64,000 bases of DNA from Gammaproteobacteria bacterium (GTDB taxonomy: Bacteria > Pseudomonadota > Gammaproteobacteria > S012-40), in contig JAOUMY010000007.1 of NCBI GenBank assembly GCA_029881255.1, positions 62,001 to 126,000 on the forward strand, in the 5' to 3' direction. The translations under genes were made by a program, and so were the position numbers. Of the stretch, positions 32,720-42,001 are shown in pieces (positions within the stretch are counted from its first letter, which is position 1; every line of letters starts with the position of its first letter). Under the pieces are notes generated by a model that did not search any database, had not been told where the DNA came from, and worked only from the letters and a program-made list of their open reading frames with translations.

Positions 32720-32769
32720 CATCTCTTATTTCTCCCAATTTAAAAACTGCGTTTTCATCGCGATCATCC

Positions 32770-33054
32770 GTGTTTTTATCGTCGCGCCTTTGGCTTCAAT
32801 CATCGATTGTGTTGTCGGCACTGATCGCGATAACCAATAAACACAAGCTGATAGTTAGCAGCGGTGGAGCTGTTGCGATTCAAAAATTTTTCGAAAATGT
32901 TGCCATGCTTCTGGCCTCTGGTGTTTATGCCTTGGTAGCGGGAATCGGTGCAGATCCCGCTAATACGATGATATGGCTTGGTGTGCTCGTGCTCATTGCC
33001 ACCACGATAGTGTCCTGGCGTTTGCCTCGGGATACCGGTGAGTTATCTCAATAG
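32770..33054 (+). pseudogene. lplT: 3' fragment of lysophospholipid transporter gene lplT
   Basis: About the last 70-95 codons of an MFS transporter of the LplT type: SSGGAVAIQKFFENVAMLL matches the conserved (V)Q-F-EN segment, followed by two membrane helices and a normal C-terminus. Intact LplT has about 400 residues; the remainder is missing. It lies just outside the last island repeat, so the 5' part was probably lost at island insertion or rearrangement. Confidence 0.65.
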
Positions 33055-33073
33055 TAAGTTGGTAGAGTCGCGA

Positions 33074-34582
33074 TTACAAAAGTGGCTCAATCGGCATCAA
33101 CTGCCAAAACAGGGTTTTACTTCGTTTCCAAAACGAGTTGTGTTTGTCCGCGTCTTCGGATGCGGCGTTCCAGCTGTTTTCCGGCAGCATGTCATTCAAT
33201 ATTTGCTGCGTGACCTGGGAGGCAATTTTCTCACTATGGATGATCGCCCCGATTTCGGTATTTAGATTGATCGAACGGGGGTCCAGATTAAAGGTGCCGA
33301 TATAGCTTATCTGCTTGTCGATCACCATAGTCTTTGCGTGTAGTGCAAAAACAGGGAAATCTTTTTGCTGCGTTATTCTCCGCTCCATCAACGAGGTTTG
33401 TATTACGGGCGCGCTTTTATATTCAAATATCTCCATACCGAGTGCTAACAGTTCCTCACGTTGACTTTTATAGCCGCTAAAGGCCGGTAAATTGTCGGTG
33501 GATGAAAGCGAGTTTGTGCTTATCTTTATTGATACTCCGCGACGGAGGAGTTCGCCAAACAACAAAATTGCCTCGTCTGTCATTACCAGATAGGGCGACT
33601 GTATGATGATCGAATGTTTTGCAGATTGAATTAATTTGGCTAGCGCCTGTGTCGCCTGTCCACCCCCACCTAAGGTAAATGTGGAGGCGTTTTTTCCCGG
33701 TAGATCGGAGATAATATCAACTTTACACCACTCCAGTTCTTCAATCAGCTTCGGAAAATAGCTCGGAATGTCTTCTACCGCTTGACGAATTTCCGGGGCA
33801 TAGTTTTCCCTGTCATTGGCGTAGGCGTGTAAATCACCATATACGGTTTCAATTTGACGATTATCGACGCTGACATTTTTTTGCATTATGCCTAACCCGT
33901 CATACAACTGTTCAACGGAAACGCTTATGGGATGCTGCCAATACTGTTCAAAGCTAGCGCTCATCTGACCTGCTGCGTCCCCGAGTAATAACACGTCGCG
34001 GTCACGGAAGTTGTATTGGTGATCAAAGTCGTAATATTCATCGGCCATGTTCCTGCCGCCTGTTATCGCTGCTACACCATCGACGATGAAAGTTTTGTTA
34101 TGCATTCTTTGATTGAAGCTTCGAAAGCCGGTGAACATATTGAATACGCGCTTGTGTAACGGGGTGCCAACAGAGTGTTTTGGATTGTAGATCTTGATCT
34201 GAATATTGGGGTGTTTGGCGAGGGCCAATAAGGACTGGTCAGGGGCATCAATCAGCAGGTCATCGACAATGACCCGTACCGTGACGCCGCGCTCGGCTGC
34301 TCGTAACAGTGCCTCTGCGGCCAGTATGCCGATGTTGTCGCTACTCCAGATAAAATACTGGACCTCAATCGAAACTTTTGCATGATCGGCTAACCAAGCT
34401 CTGCTGATGAGGGATTCTTCGCCTTTTTCCAGAACATATGCGCCTGTATGTGGCGACTTTTCAGTGATGAGATGCTTGAAATAGGTATAGTCTATGTTGT
34501 TCTCGGAGGCGGCATGGCAAGCGAAGGCAAATATGGAGAAAAAACAGGCAAACCAAGTGGCGGTGGCCGTCTTTTTAGTCAT
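33074..34582 (-). CDS. Phospholipase-D superfamily protein, cardiolipin synthase C-like
   Basis: About 502 residues. Two HKD motifs: HNKTFIVDG ... GGRN and HAKTMVIDK ... GTFNLDPRS. The first half includes EVQYFIWSSDNIG, typical of ClsC (YmdC)-type enzymes. A hydrophobic signal-like N-terminus (FACFFSIFAFACHA) favours the ATG at 34582; a start at 34633 is possible, and neither has a strong RBS. Could make cardiolipin or exchange phospholipid head groups at the envelope. Confidence 0.85.
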   Translation of the reverse strand: MTKKTATATWFACFFSIFAFACHAASENNIDYTYFKHLITEKSPHTGAYVLEKGEESLISRAWLADHAKVSIEVQYFIWSSDNIGILAAEALLRAAERGVTVRVIVDDLLIDAPDQSLLALAKHPNIQIKIYNPKHSVGTPLHKRVFNMFTGFRSFNQRMHNKTFIVDGVAAITGGRNMADEYYDFDHQYNFRDRDVLLLGDAAGQMSASFEQYWQHPISVSVEQLYDGLGIMQKNVSVDNRQIETVYGDLHAYANDRENYAPEIRQAVEDIPSYFPKLIEELEWCKVDIISDLPGKNASTFTLGGGGQATQALAKLIQSAKHSIIIQSPYLVMTDEAILLFGELLRRGVSIKISTNSLSSTDNLPAFSGYKSQREELLALGMEIFEYKSAPVIQTSLMERRITQQKDFPVFALHAKTMVIDKQISYIGTFNLDPRSINLNTEIGAIIHSEKIASQVTQQILNDMLPENSWNAASEDADKHNSFWKRSKTLFWQLMPIEPLL

Positions 34583-34633
34583 TTGCAAACCGTTTGCAGA
34601 AACCAAAGAATTTATTCTAGATTGATGCGGCAT

Positions 34634-35141
34634 GTGCTTGATGACTACCTATGTGAAAAGTTTGATTGCGTTAGGCATGGTTTTTTATAGATAGAAATGA
34701 TTTTAAACAAAAACACAAAGACGTGGTAGCAGGAATCACTCCACAAGCCTAGCAATATAGACTTCTATAGTGATGCAATCTCTTGGTGCAGTTCTATATA
34801 GCTACGACTTGGTTTGTGAGTCATTCTATGTCAAGAACAGGCAGGAAATCGTCCGTCTGAAAAACGGGTTTTAGTATTCTGATGAATGGTTCGGTGAGGA
34901 ACCGTGGCTGATTAAAATGCACGCGAGCTAGTGGCTTGTTCATATAGCTTGCAAGTATGTTAGGGCTGCGGCTGCTGATTGGCGGAAGGTATGATAATTT
35001 GACAGCCTACTTGGTATATGGCTTGGATTCACGGGCTTGTTTAAACACAGATCTGAATTTTTATACTAAATTCTCACGTTTGTTTTGACAGAGATAGGCT
35101 ATATACTTACCATTCCTCAGACTATCTAGGGAGAAATACGC
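34634..35141. other. Intergenic region with a promoter, no gene
   Basis: 508 bases with no convincing coding frame. The only clear element is the promoter at 35085-35113 next to the peptidase gene. Confidence 0.5.
35085..35113 (+). promoter_or_regulatory. Sigma-70-type promoter of the fused peptidase gene
   Basis: TTGACA, 17-base spacer, TACCAT, about 29 bases before the GTG start at 35142; AGGGAG serves as RBS. Confidence 0.5.
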
Positions 35142-38100
35142 GTGAGGCTGACCTACTCATACATTTTTCCGGTTCTTCTCTGTGCAATATTTCCAACAGT
35201 AGTTCATAGCGCCGTCACCCACAAACTCAATGTTAGCCTGGAACCCACCGCGCACAAGATTAAGGCCGTTGATGTGGTGCAGTTGCAGAAACCGGTTAAT
35301 GAGCTAGCGTTTCTTCTTCATGGAGGTCTAAAACTCACGTCACCCGATAGTTCACTGCGGATAGCTGAAACTATCAAGAACTATGTCATTCCATTGAATC
35401 GATATGTAGTAAAACTACAGGCGGGGCAGTCGCAGTTTACGCTGAATTATGAGGGTGAAATTTATCATCCCGTTGAACAGCAAAGCGAAGAATATGCCCG
35501 TAGTTTCAGTGAGACACCTGGACTGATTGGTGCTCAAGGTGTGTTTTTGGCACAAAGTACCTATTGGTATCCGGTTGTTGAAAATGAGTTCGTACATTTT
35601 TCGCTGGAAACACACCTGCCGACGCAATGGCAGTCGGTATCACAAGGCACTCGCAAACATCACGATGTTGGGAAAAAGTTCACCGTCACGCGTTGGGAAG
35701 AGTATTCCGACCAGGAGGAAATCTATCTGACGGCAGCGCCGTATAAAGTGTATCAACAGTCGGCAGGTGCGGTGGCGGCGATGGTTTATTTGCTACAAGC
35801 AGATGATGCTCTGGCGCAAAAATACCTCGATGCGACTGCACAATATGTCGAGATGTACCGAAGCCTGATTGGGCCGTATCCGTACGATAAATTTGCACTG
35901 GTGGAAAATTTTTGGGAGACAGGTTATGGCATGCCTTCGTTCACGCTTTTGGGTTCTACGGTAATACGTTTGCCATTTATCGTCAGCACGTCTTATCCGC
36001 ACGAAATATTGCATAACTGGTGGGGCAACAGCGTATATGTGGACTACACGACCGGAAACTGGGCCGAGGGTTTGACTGCCTATCTTTCGGATCATTTGAC
36101 CAGTGAACAACGAGGGCAGGGTGACCAACATCGCCGACAAATTCTTCAACATTATACGGATTTCGTTGACGCCAATAAGGACTTTCCATTGTCTGAATTT
36201 CGCTCCCGGCATAGCTCGGTAACAGAAGCGATTGGATATGGAAAGACGCAGATGTTCTTTCATATGTTACGCCAGCAATTCGGAGATGACGTTTTCGAGA
36301 AGGCACTGCATCGCTTTTATCGCAAATACAAAGGAAAGATTGCAAGCTTCGAGGACTGGAGAAAAACATTTGTCGAGATAACAGAAAAGGATTTATCGAA
36401 CTATTTTGATCAATGGATTTCACGCACGGGAGCACCACAGCTACAAGTAAAAGCCGCGACAGCTTATCAGAAACCCAAGGGTTTTGAGTTGGAATTGGAT
36501 ATTGTGCAGATACAAAATGCAGATGCCTATCAACTGGAAGTACCCGTGGCGATTACGGTGGAAGGAGAGGATCAAGCCATAGTTGAGCGCGTCAAAATTG
36601 ATAAGAAGCAACAAAAGATAAAGCTGCTTGTGGTCAAAAGACCACAGGCTGTAAATGTCGATCCACAGTTCGACATCTTTCGTCGAGTGGACCTCAATGA
36701 GATTCCCCCCGCATTGTCTCAGGCCTTTGGCGCGGACGAAGCCTTATTTCTAATTCCGAGCATGGCCTCTTCAGATTTGGTTTCGGCCTACAGGCAATTG
36801 GCAGAAGACTGGCAAAAGACACAAAGTTCAGGAATTGAAATAAAGCTTGATAGCGAGGTAAAGACCTTGCCTGATGATAGGGCCGTCTGGATTTTTGGCA
36901 GTGAGAATGTGTTTTTCGACCAGCTTGCGAAAGTCGCGGCTCAATACCAGGATACGTTGAATAGCAGTAACATCAGTCTAGACAAAACAGATCTGCAAAA
37001 AGGTGATCAATCGCTGATATTTGTTACCCGCAATCCTACCAATATGAAGAATGCCATCGCGTTTGTCACTACGGCGAATAGTCGCGCCTTGCCAGGTTTA
37101 GCGCGTAAGTTACCCCACTATCGAAAGTACAGTTATCTTGCCTTTGAGGGAGATGAACCCTCTAATACCGTGAAAGGGCAGTTCCCCGTTAATAGATCAC
37201 CAATGCAATTGGTGGTTACACAAGCGGATGGGCATGCTGCCCAATCACGGTTTGCCGCAGTTACGCCACAAAATCCGCTGACTCAAATTCCGACCGTATT
37301 TGATGAAAAACGCATGCTCAGTGATGTCAACGCTTTAGTGGACAAAAAAATGGCCGGGCGTGGCTTAGGGAGTACTGAGATAGATCTCGCTGCAGACTAT
37401 ATCGCAAACGCATTTAAGGAAGCTGGTTTAACTCCGGGTTTTCCAGATTCCAATACCTATTTCCAAACGTGGTCACAGTATATCGATGGACTCGACCGCG
37501 ATGTGGCAATGAAAAATGTGGTCGGATTTATTCCAGGTATTAATCCGCAAATGAAAGGAGAAAGCGTCGTTATCAGTGCACACTATGATCACCTAGGTCG
37601 AGGGTGGCCTGATGTTCGAAAAGGCAATGAAGGAAAGATTCATTCTGGAGCCGATGACAACGCTAGTGGTATTGCGGTGATGTTGGAGCTCGCGCGACTT
37701 GCCGCAAAAAAGTGGAGGCCTGAGCGGACGATTGTTTTCGTAGCGTTTACCGCCGAGGAAAGCGGCAAATTGGGTTCTTCATACTACGTCAAAAATTATC
37801 GTCGACTACCAGCTGAAAAAGTCATTGGCGTGCTGAATCTTGATACTGTGGGGCGACTCAAAGATTCACCGGTAAGCATCTTTAATAGTGGTTCGGCAAC
37901 TGAGTGGCCACACATTTTTCGTGGCGCTCAGTTTGTGACTGGGGTCAATATAAAAACTCCCTCGAGTGCGATTAGTGCCAGCGACGATTCCAGCTTTATA
38001 GACATAGGTATTCCTGCCGTACAGTTATTTGGTTCTGTACACGAAGATTTTCATTCTCCCGGCGACACAATTGAGAAGATAGACAGCGCTGGGATGGTAA

Positions 38101-38486
38101 AAGTGGTTACCGTATTGAAAGAAGCCGCGGAGTACTTGTCCTCACGTCCGGAACCTCTGACTTCGACAATTTCGGATGCGAAAACGACAGCTACGAACAA
38201 GTCTGAGATTAAGCCTCAAGGTCGGAAAGTAAGCGTTGGTACCATTCCAGATTTTGAATACTCGGGGGAAGGCGTGCGTATTACCGGTGTCACGCCAGAT
38301 TCTCCAGCACAAAACGCGGGTATGAAAGCGGGGGACATCATTACCAGCTTAAATGGAAAGTCGATAAAAAGCCTAGGCGACTATGCAAAACTTCTGCGAT
38401 CCCTGAAACCAGGAGACCACATTAAATTGGGATATCAGCGCGCGGGGCAGAATACGTTAGTGGAGTTGGATGTGTCTTCTCGTTAG
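35142..38486 (+). CDS. Exported M1-like / M28 peptidase / PDZ fusion
   Basis: 1114 residues, signal peptide to about VVHSA. The N-terminal half is M1-like with zinc motif HEILHNWWGN (about residue 287) and the third ligand in NWAEGLTAYL; the exopeptidase GAMEN motif is replaced by GYGMPSF. Residues about 740-1020 are an M28 aminopeptidase: SAHYDHLG, GADDNASG, AFTAEESG, LNLDTVG and the final His in VHEDFHSPGDT. Residues about 1040-1114 form a PDZ domain (SPAQNAGMKAGDII). Both zinc sites look intact. Probably a periplasmic peptide-degrading enzyme with two active sites. Confidence 0.88.
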   Translation: MRLTYSYIFPVLLCAIFPTVVHSAVTHKLNVSLEPTAHKIKAVDVVQLQKPVNELAFLLHGGLKLTSPDSSLRIAETIKNYVIPLNRYVVKLQAGQSQFTLNYEGEIYHPVEQQSEEYARSFSETPGLIGAQGVFLAQSTYWYPVVENEFVHFSLETHLPTQWQSVSQGTRKHHDVGKKFTVTRWEEYSDQEEIYLTAAPYKVYQQSAGAVAAMVYLLQADDALAQKYLDATAQYVEMYRSLIGPYPYDKFALVENFWETGYGMPSFTLLGSTVIRLPFIVSTSYPHEILHNWWGNSVYVDYTTGNWAEGLTAYLSDHLTSEQRGQGDQHRRQILQHYTDFVDANKDFPLSEFRSRHSSVTEAIGYGKTQMFFHMLRQQFGDDVFEKALHRFYRKYKGKIASFEDWRKTFVEITEKDLSNYFDQWISRTGAPQLQVKAATAYQKPKGFELELDIVQIQNADAYQLEVPVAITVEGEDQAIVERVKIDKKQQKIKLLVVKRPQAVNVDPQFDIFRRVDLNEIPPALSQAFGADEALFLIPSMASSDLVSAYRQLAEDWQKTQSSGIEIKLDSEVKTLPDDRAVWIFGSENVFFDQLAKVAAQYQDTLNSSNISLDKTDLQKGDQSLIFVTRNPTNMKNAIAFVTTANSRALPGLARKLPHYRKYSYLAFEGDEPSNTVKGQFPVNRSPMQLVVTQADGHAAQSRFAAVTPQNPLTQIPTVFDEKRMLSDVNALVDKKMAGRGLGSTEIDLAADYIANAFKEAGLTPGFPDSNTYFQTWSQYIDGLDRDVAMKNVVGFIPGINPQMKGESVVISAHYDHLGRGWPDVRKGNEGKIHSGADDNASGIAVMLELARLAAKKWRPERTIVFVAFTAEESGKLGSSYYVKNYRRLPAEKVIGVLNLDTVGRLKDSPVSIFNSGSATEWPHIFRGAQFVTGVNIKTPSSAISASDDSSFIDIGIPAVQLFGSVHEDFHSPGDTIEKIDSAGMVKVVTVLKEAAEYLSSRPEPLTSTISDAKTTATNKSEIKPQGRKVSVGTIPDFEYSGEGVRITGVTPDSPAQNAGMKAGDIITSLNGKSIKSLGDYAKLLRSLKPGDHIKLGYQRAGQNTLVELDVSSR

Positions 38487-38613
38487 TCGTGGTAGAACGG
38501 TTTGCTCTGCTGGTCTGGTTTCAAGCTTGGGACATACAAATTTATTGTCGGCGTTATTTACAGTAGTTTCTAGCTTATTTAAAAATCTTTAAATAAATCA
38601 ATAAGAAAAAATA

Positions 38614-38629
38614 TGGCAATGTATTTGCT
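38614..38629 (+). promoter_or_regulatory. Sigma-54-like promoter of a PEP-CTERM gene
   Basis: TGGCAATGTATTTGCT has GG-N10-GC spacing (-24/-12), about 63 bases upstream of the ATG at 38692. Confidence 0.55.
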
Positions 38630-38691
38630 TGGGTGGGTTTTATAACAATATAGAATTACACAAAGGGCTGCATCACTTTGTGGAGTATACA

Positions 38692-39492
38692 ATGAAGAAG
38701 TTGATGTTCGGCGCCGCAATGCTGTTGGCAAGCAGCAGCGTTATGGCAATTCCTACCCTCCAGGTCCATGCTCTTGGATCTACTGCCTACGATGGAACGG
38801 GTGACGATGATACTTGGTTAGTTTCAACAGACGGTTCAGTCGAGTTGGAATTAATCGGTACCTATAGTCCGACGACTGTTGTCAGCATTGATAATGCCTA
38901 TTTGGTTATGACAGTGGCCGCGCATAGCGGCGATTTTGCAAGTCAAATCGGTCCATTTGCGACTAGATATGATGACTCGACAGCGTTTGAAACCTTTCTC
39001 TCAACGTTGGATTCTGACGTGAGCCTGAATAATCATGCACCATATGGTTATCCGGATGATCAAATCGATATCTATGCGTTGGAACTGGATTTGATGCTCC
39101 CGCCGTCAAATACGGGGATTGGATTCGGTACGTTCTCCGACATCATGGAAACCAAGGACTGTAATGCTGATATCGCTGGAACGACTGATTGTGCCAGCAC
39201 AACAGCGACCGGTGAAATCAAGACTGTGACAATGTCGCCATCGTCATTAGTCGGCATTGACTGGGTTCATTATGACTTGGTTGCACTGGTAACTGACCAA
39301 CATGGTAACCAGAGTATTGTGACTACTTGGGATATAAATCCAGGTTCACATGATTCAACCTGGACCAGAGCGAGTTGTACTGTTGACTGTGGAGTTACAC
39401 CTCCCCAGGAATTACCCGCGCCACAAACACTCATGCTGCTTGGCTTGGGACTTGTTGGTATGGTAGCCGCACGTCGTAGGCAGTCTGTGTAG
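38692..39492 (+). CDS. PEP-CTERM-like exported protein (variant PAP motif)
   Basis: About 266 residues from the ATG at 38692 (GGAG just upstream); the in-frame start at 38629 adds a non-signal extension. The signal peptide ends SSVMA. No recognised domain in the mature part; Cys pairs TKDCNADIAGTTDC and ASCTVDCG. The C-terminus LPAPQTLMLLGLGLVG then ARRRQSV has the PEP-CTERM layout but with PAP instead of PEP. Confidence 0.75.
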   Translation: MKKLMFGAAMLLASSSVMAIPTLQVHALGSTAYDGTGDDDTWLVSTDGSVELELIGTYSPTTVVSIDNAYLVMTVAAHSGDFASQIGPFATRYDDSTAFETFLSTLDSDVSLNNHAPYGYPDDQIDIYALELDLMLPPSNTGIGFGTFSDIMETKDCNADIAGTTDCASTTATGEIKTVTMSPSSLVGIDWVHYDLVALVTDQHGNQSIVTTWDINPGSHDSTWTRASCTVDCGVTPPQELPAPQTLMLLGLGLVGMVAARRRQSV

Positions 39493-39518
39493 TAGGATTG
39501 CTTTTCAAACGCAGTTGA

Positions 39519-39547
39519 AAAAGGCGCTCGCAATGAGCGCCTTTTTT
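39519..39547 (+). terminator. Rho-independent terminator
   Basis: GGCGCTC GCAAT GAGCGCC flanked by AAAA and TTTTTT. Confidence 0.92.
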
Positions 39548-39805
39548 CTGAGTTCGTTTTTCACGCCTGGATTATATTTTCGCCAAATCCAAATACCTGT
39601 GAACTGGTTCATAGGTGACGACGACCCGCTTGTTAGAATTTCCTTTAATTGGATGTTATGTCATACCCAGTGTGTGCTGCCGGTGGGAGTAGGGTGTGTT
39701 TGTCTCTCACATGTGGTAATTCAAGTAGGTATGCATTAATGTTTAATTGCTGTACTGGTGGGTTTTAAGCCCTATGAAAATAACGAGTTTAACGAGAGGA
39801 CAGAT

Positions 39806-40801
39806 ATGGAAATTCAGAAGGTTCCAATTCGAAAGGCTGTTACGGTTCCCCTGGCGGCATCGCTATTGGTCTTTTTAGCACCGCTTGCGCATGCTGTACC
39901 AACGATTAATGCCGAGGTTCAGTACAATGTTGGCACTATATCGGGAACAGATCAGGATGGTCCTTTAACAGCGAGTAGCGGCGGTGTTGATGTTTTGGCG
40001 CAACAACAGGATGGATACTATAACAATGTTTTCTACCATACCTATGGAACTGCAGGCGGAAACTTCGGTTCCCGCGTGAGCGGCGGTGGTGAGTTCGATA
40101 TTACTGGGGTGTTTACTTACTCCGATACACTGGTTAATACAACTTCCGCGACTCAGCAATACATCTTCGAATTTGATGTCGTTGCGGGTGAGCTTGCAGC
40201 GTCTGGTTATAATTTAGCGGCGGGTGAATTCGTGCAGGCGTCATACAATATCGATATTAGTATCGATACCGGTGCAGGATTGTACACCGTATGGAGTAGT
40301 AGTGCCGCGGTCCAGATGACAGACGCCGGTGGGACCCTAAGTGAGGGTGGAAACTTACTTGATGGTGCCACGCTGACTAGCGATGGTAGTAGTGGTTACA
40401 TACACTATGACTGGGACAACACCATGCGTAACGTGTTCTTGGGGGAGTTTGCGAGTGGGTCGTCGTTTGATTTTGTCTATACCTTGAGTGCCAGCGCTTC
40501 TTCAAATTTCAATCCATTTACAGAAAGCAGTTGTGAGCCCAAGGACTTTGGCGAAGGCGCGGGCTTTGACTTTGGCGAAGTGTTTATAGACTTTGTTGAA
40601 ACCGATCCGCGTTGTATTGGAAACAGTGCAATTGCACGTAGCGGTGATCCATTCTACTTCAATAATTTTGGTTACAATCCTCATACGTTGACAATTTCGC
40701 AGCGTGCGGTATCAACTGGCAATGTTCCAGAGCCTGCCAGTATCGCTTTGCTAGGACTCGGAATTGTTGGACTAGTGGGTGCGAGAAGAAGAAAGAGTTA
40801 A
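39806..40801 (+). CDS. PEP-CTERM surface protein
   Basis: About 331 residues from the ATG at 39806 (GAGAGGAC upstream); the ATG at 39758 would add residues before the signal. The signal peptide ends LAHA. The mature part is Gly/Ser/Thr-rich beta without a recognised domain. The C-terminal signal is VPEPASIALLGLGIVGLVGARRRK. It shares a GTGGGTTTTA block in the upstream region with the previous PEP-CTERM gene, but no clean GG-N10-GC promoter was found here. Confidence 0.8.
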   Translation: MEIQKVPIRKAVTVPLAASLLVFLAPLAHAVPTINAEVQYNVGTISGTDQDGPLTASSGGVDVLAQQQDGYYNNVFYHTYGTAGGNFGSRVSGGGEFDITGVFTYSDTLVNTTSATQQYIFEFDVVAGELAASGYNLAAGEFVQASYNIDISIDTGAGLYTVWSSSAAVQMTDAGGTLSEGGNLLDGATLTSDGSSGYIHYDWDNTMRNVFLGEFASGSSFDFVYTLSASASSNFNPFTESSCEPKDFGEGAGFDFGEVFIDFVETDPRCIGNSAIARSGDPFYFNNFGYNPHTLTISQRAVSTGNVPEPASIALLGLGIVGLVGARRRKS

Positions 40802-40810
40802 AAAACAGAG

Positions 40811-40850
40811 CAGGGGTGAGACGGCACTCGTCTCATCCCTGTTCGTTTTT
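40811..40850 (+). terminator. Rho-independent terminator
   Basis: CAGGGGTGAGACG/CGTCTCATCCCTG with a short loop, followed by TTCGTTTTT. Confidence 0.88.
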
Positions 40851-40923
40851 CATTTAACGTAGGTCGATATTTTCGTGCGAGTATCAATCGGCTGCTTTAA
40901 TTGAAACCGATATTGTAAGCACT

Positions 40924-41811
40924 TTAGTCACAGCTGTAGCGATAGCTGTCGTCCAATTCCTTCGAGAACACCACGGTACGTATATTTTCCTGAGTTGCCT
41001 TTGCGCAAAGTGTTGTTTGTCCGCTGGGAGTTTTGTAATCAGCAAGGTATTCAGCATTCAACACCGGTTTGTTGTCGTTCACAAATACTGCGAGAGCTTC
41101 ACACTCATCGAACTCATGACATTCTTCGCTGACGTGAAAATCGAAATAATCGACCAAATCCGCAGCTTGGTCATTGTCGTTTTTCAGCCCGACGCTTAGC
41201 CCTTGTTTGTGTGCCTCGTTGGCCAGCCAACGGTTATAGGCAAGTTGGACTTCAGCCGTAATTGGTTTCCCTGAATCGTTTTCAAATATATTGACGTTGT
41301 CGGGTTCGACACCATCGCAGCCTAATGTTTTGAACGCGCTCAACCTGGCCTTCATGATATTGTGTACATTTTCCGAACGAACATCTAGCCAGCGTTCATT
41401 GGCATAACCATCCATGGTATTTCCCAAATCGGCCTCTTGAAAATCTGCTGCGTCATTGCGCCAGCTTTCATAGCTACCGGCAGAAAAATAACAAATTACC
41501 TTCCTGCCATCATTATGTAGTTGATTGATTAATGACTGGGCATCGCTAAGGTCAGGGGATAATGGGTCAATATCATAAATCTCGACGTCATAGCTTGTGT
41601 TGATTGTCTCTCCTTGTATCTGCCATTGCCAGGTTGCGGAGACGCCGGGCTTATACCAGCCGCCGCTGGTGATGGGAAGAATTTCTGACGCATCAGGTAA
41701 GGCATTCACTATATCAGGTTCATCGTCGCCACACGCGACGACCATTAGCGAGACAGAAATAACGCAAAACAATTTGAAGGCAATTGAATGGAATGTTGAA
41801 GGCGATTTCAT
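40924..41811 (-). CDS. GH114-type glycosidase (endo-alpha-1,4-polygalactosaminidase-like), lipoprotein
   Basis: 295 residues. Lipobox LMVVACGDD. GH114 fold signatures: WQWQIQGE, YDVEIYDIDP, KVICYFSAGSYESWR, ERWLDVRS, GCDGVEPDNVNIF and NAEYLADY. The expected acidic residues (VEPDN) are present. It may hydrolyse galactosamine-containing exopolysaccharide at the outer membrane. Confidence 0.83.
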   Translation of the reverse strand: MKSPSTFHSIAFKLFCVISVSLMVVACGDDEPDIVNALPDASEILPITSGGWYKPGVSATWQWQIQGETINTSYDVEIYDIDPLSPDLSDAQSLINQLHNDGRKVICYFSAGSYESWRNDAADFQEADLGNTMDGYANERWLDVRSENVHNIMKARLSAFKTLGCDGVEPDNVNIFENDSGKPITAEVQLAYNRWLANEAHKQGLSVGLKNDNDQAADLVDYFDFHVSEECHEFDECEALAVFVNDNKPVLNAEYLADYKTPSGQTTLCAKATQENIRTVVFSKELDDSYRYSCD

Positions 41812-42001
41812 TTTCTACCCTTTAGTTCAGTGCTATACAGTCGCCCTAGTTTAAACGATATAATTTTGTCTACATAGTGAGTTAAATCACGGGAATTGCA
41901 AAATCTGGGAGTGAGAGGCCTCGAAGGGAGAAATAAGGTATAGCGCCCTCCAGGAGAGCGCATAAAAGTATAGAGTCACTACATCTGTGAATGGGTGCAA
42001 A

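Noticed and set aside
32770-33054. Intact small membrane protein
   Set aside because: It matches only the C-terminal part of LplT and lies at an island border, so a fragment is more likely.
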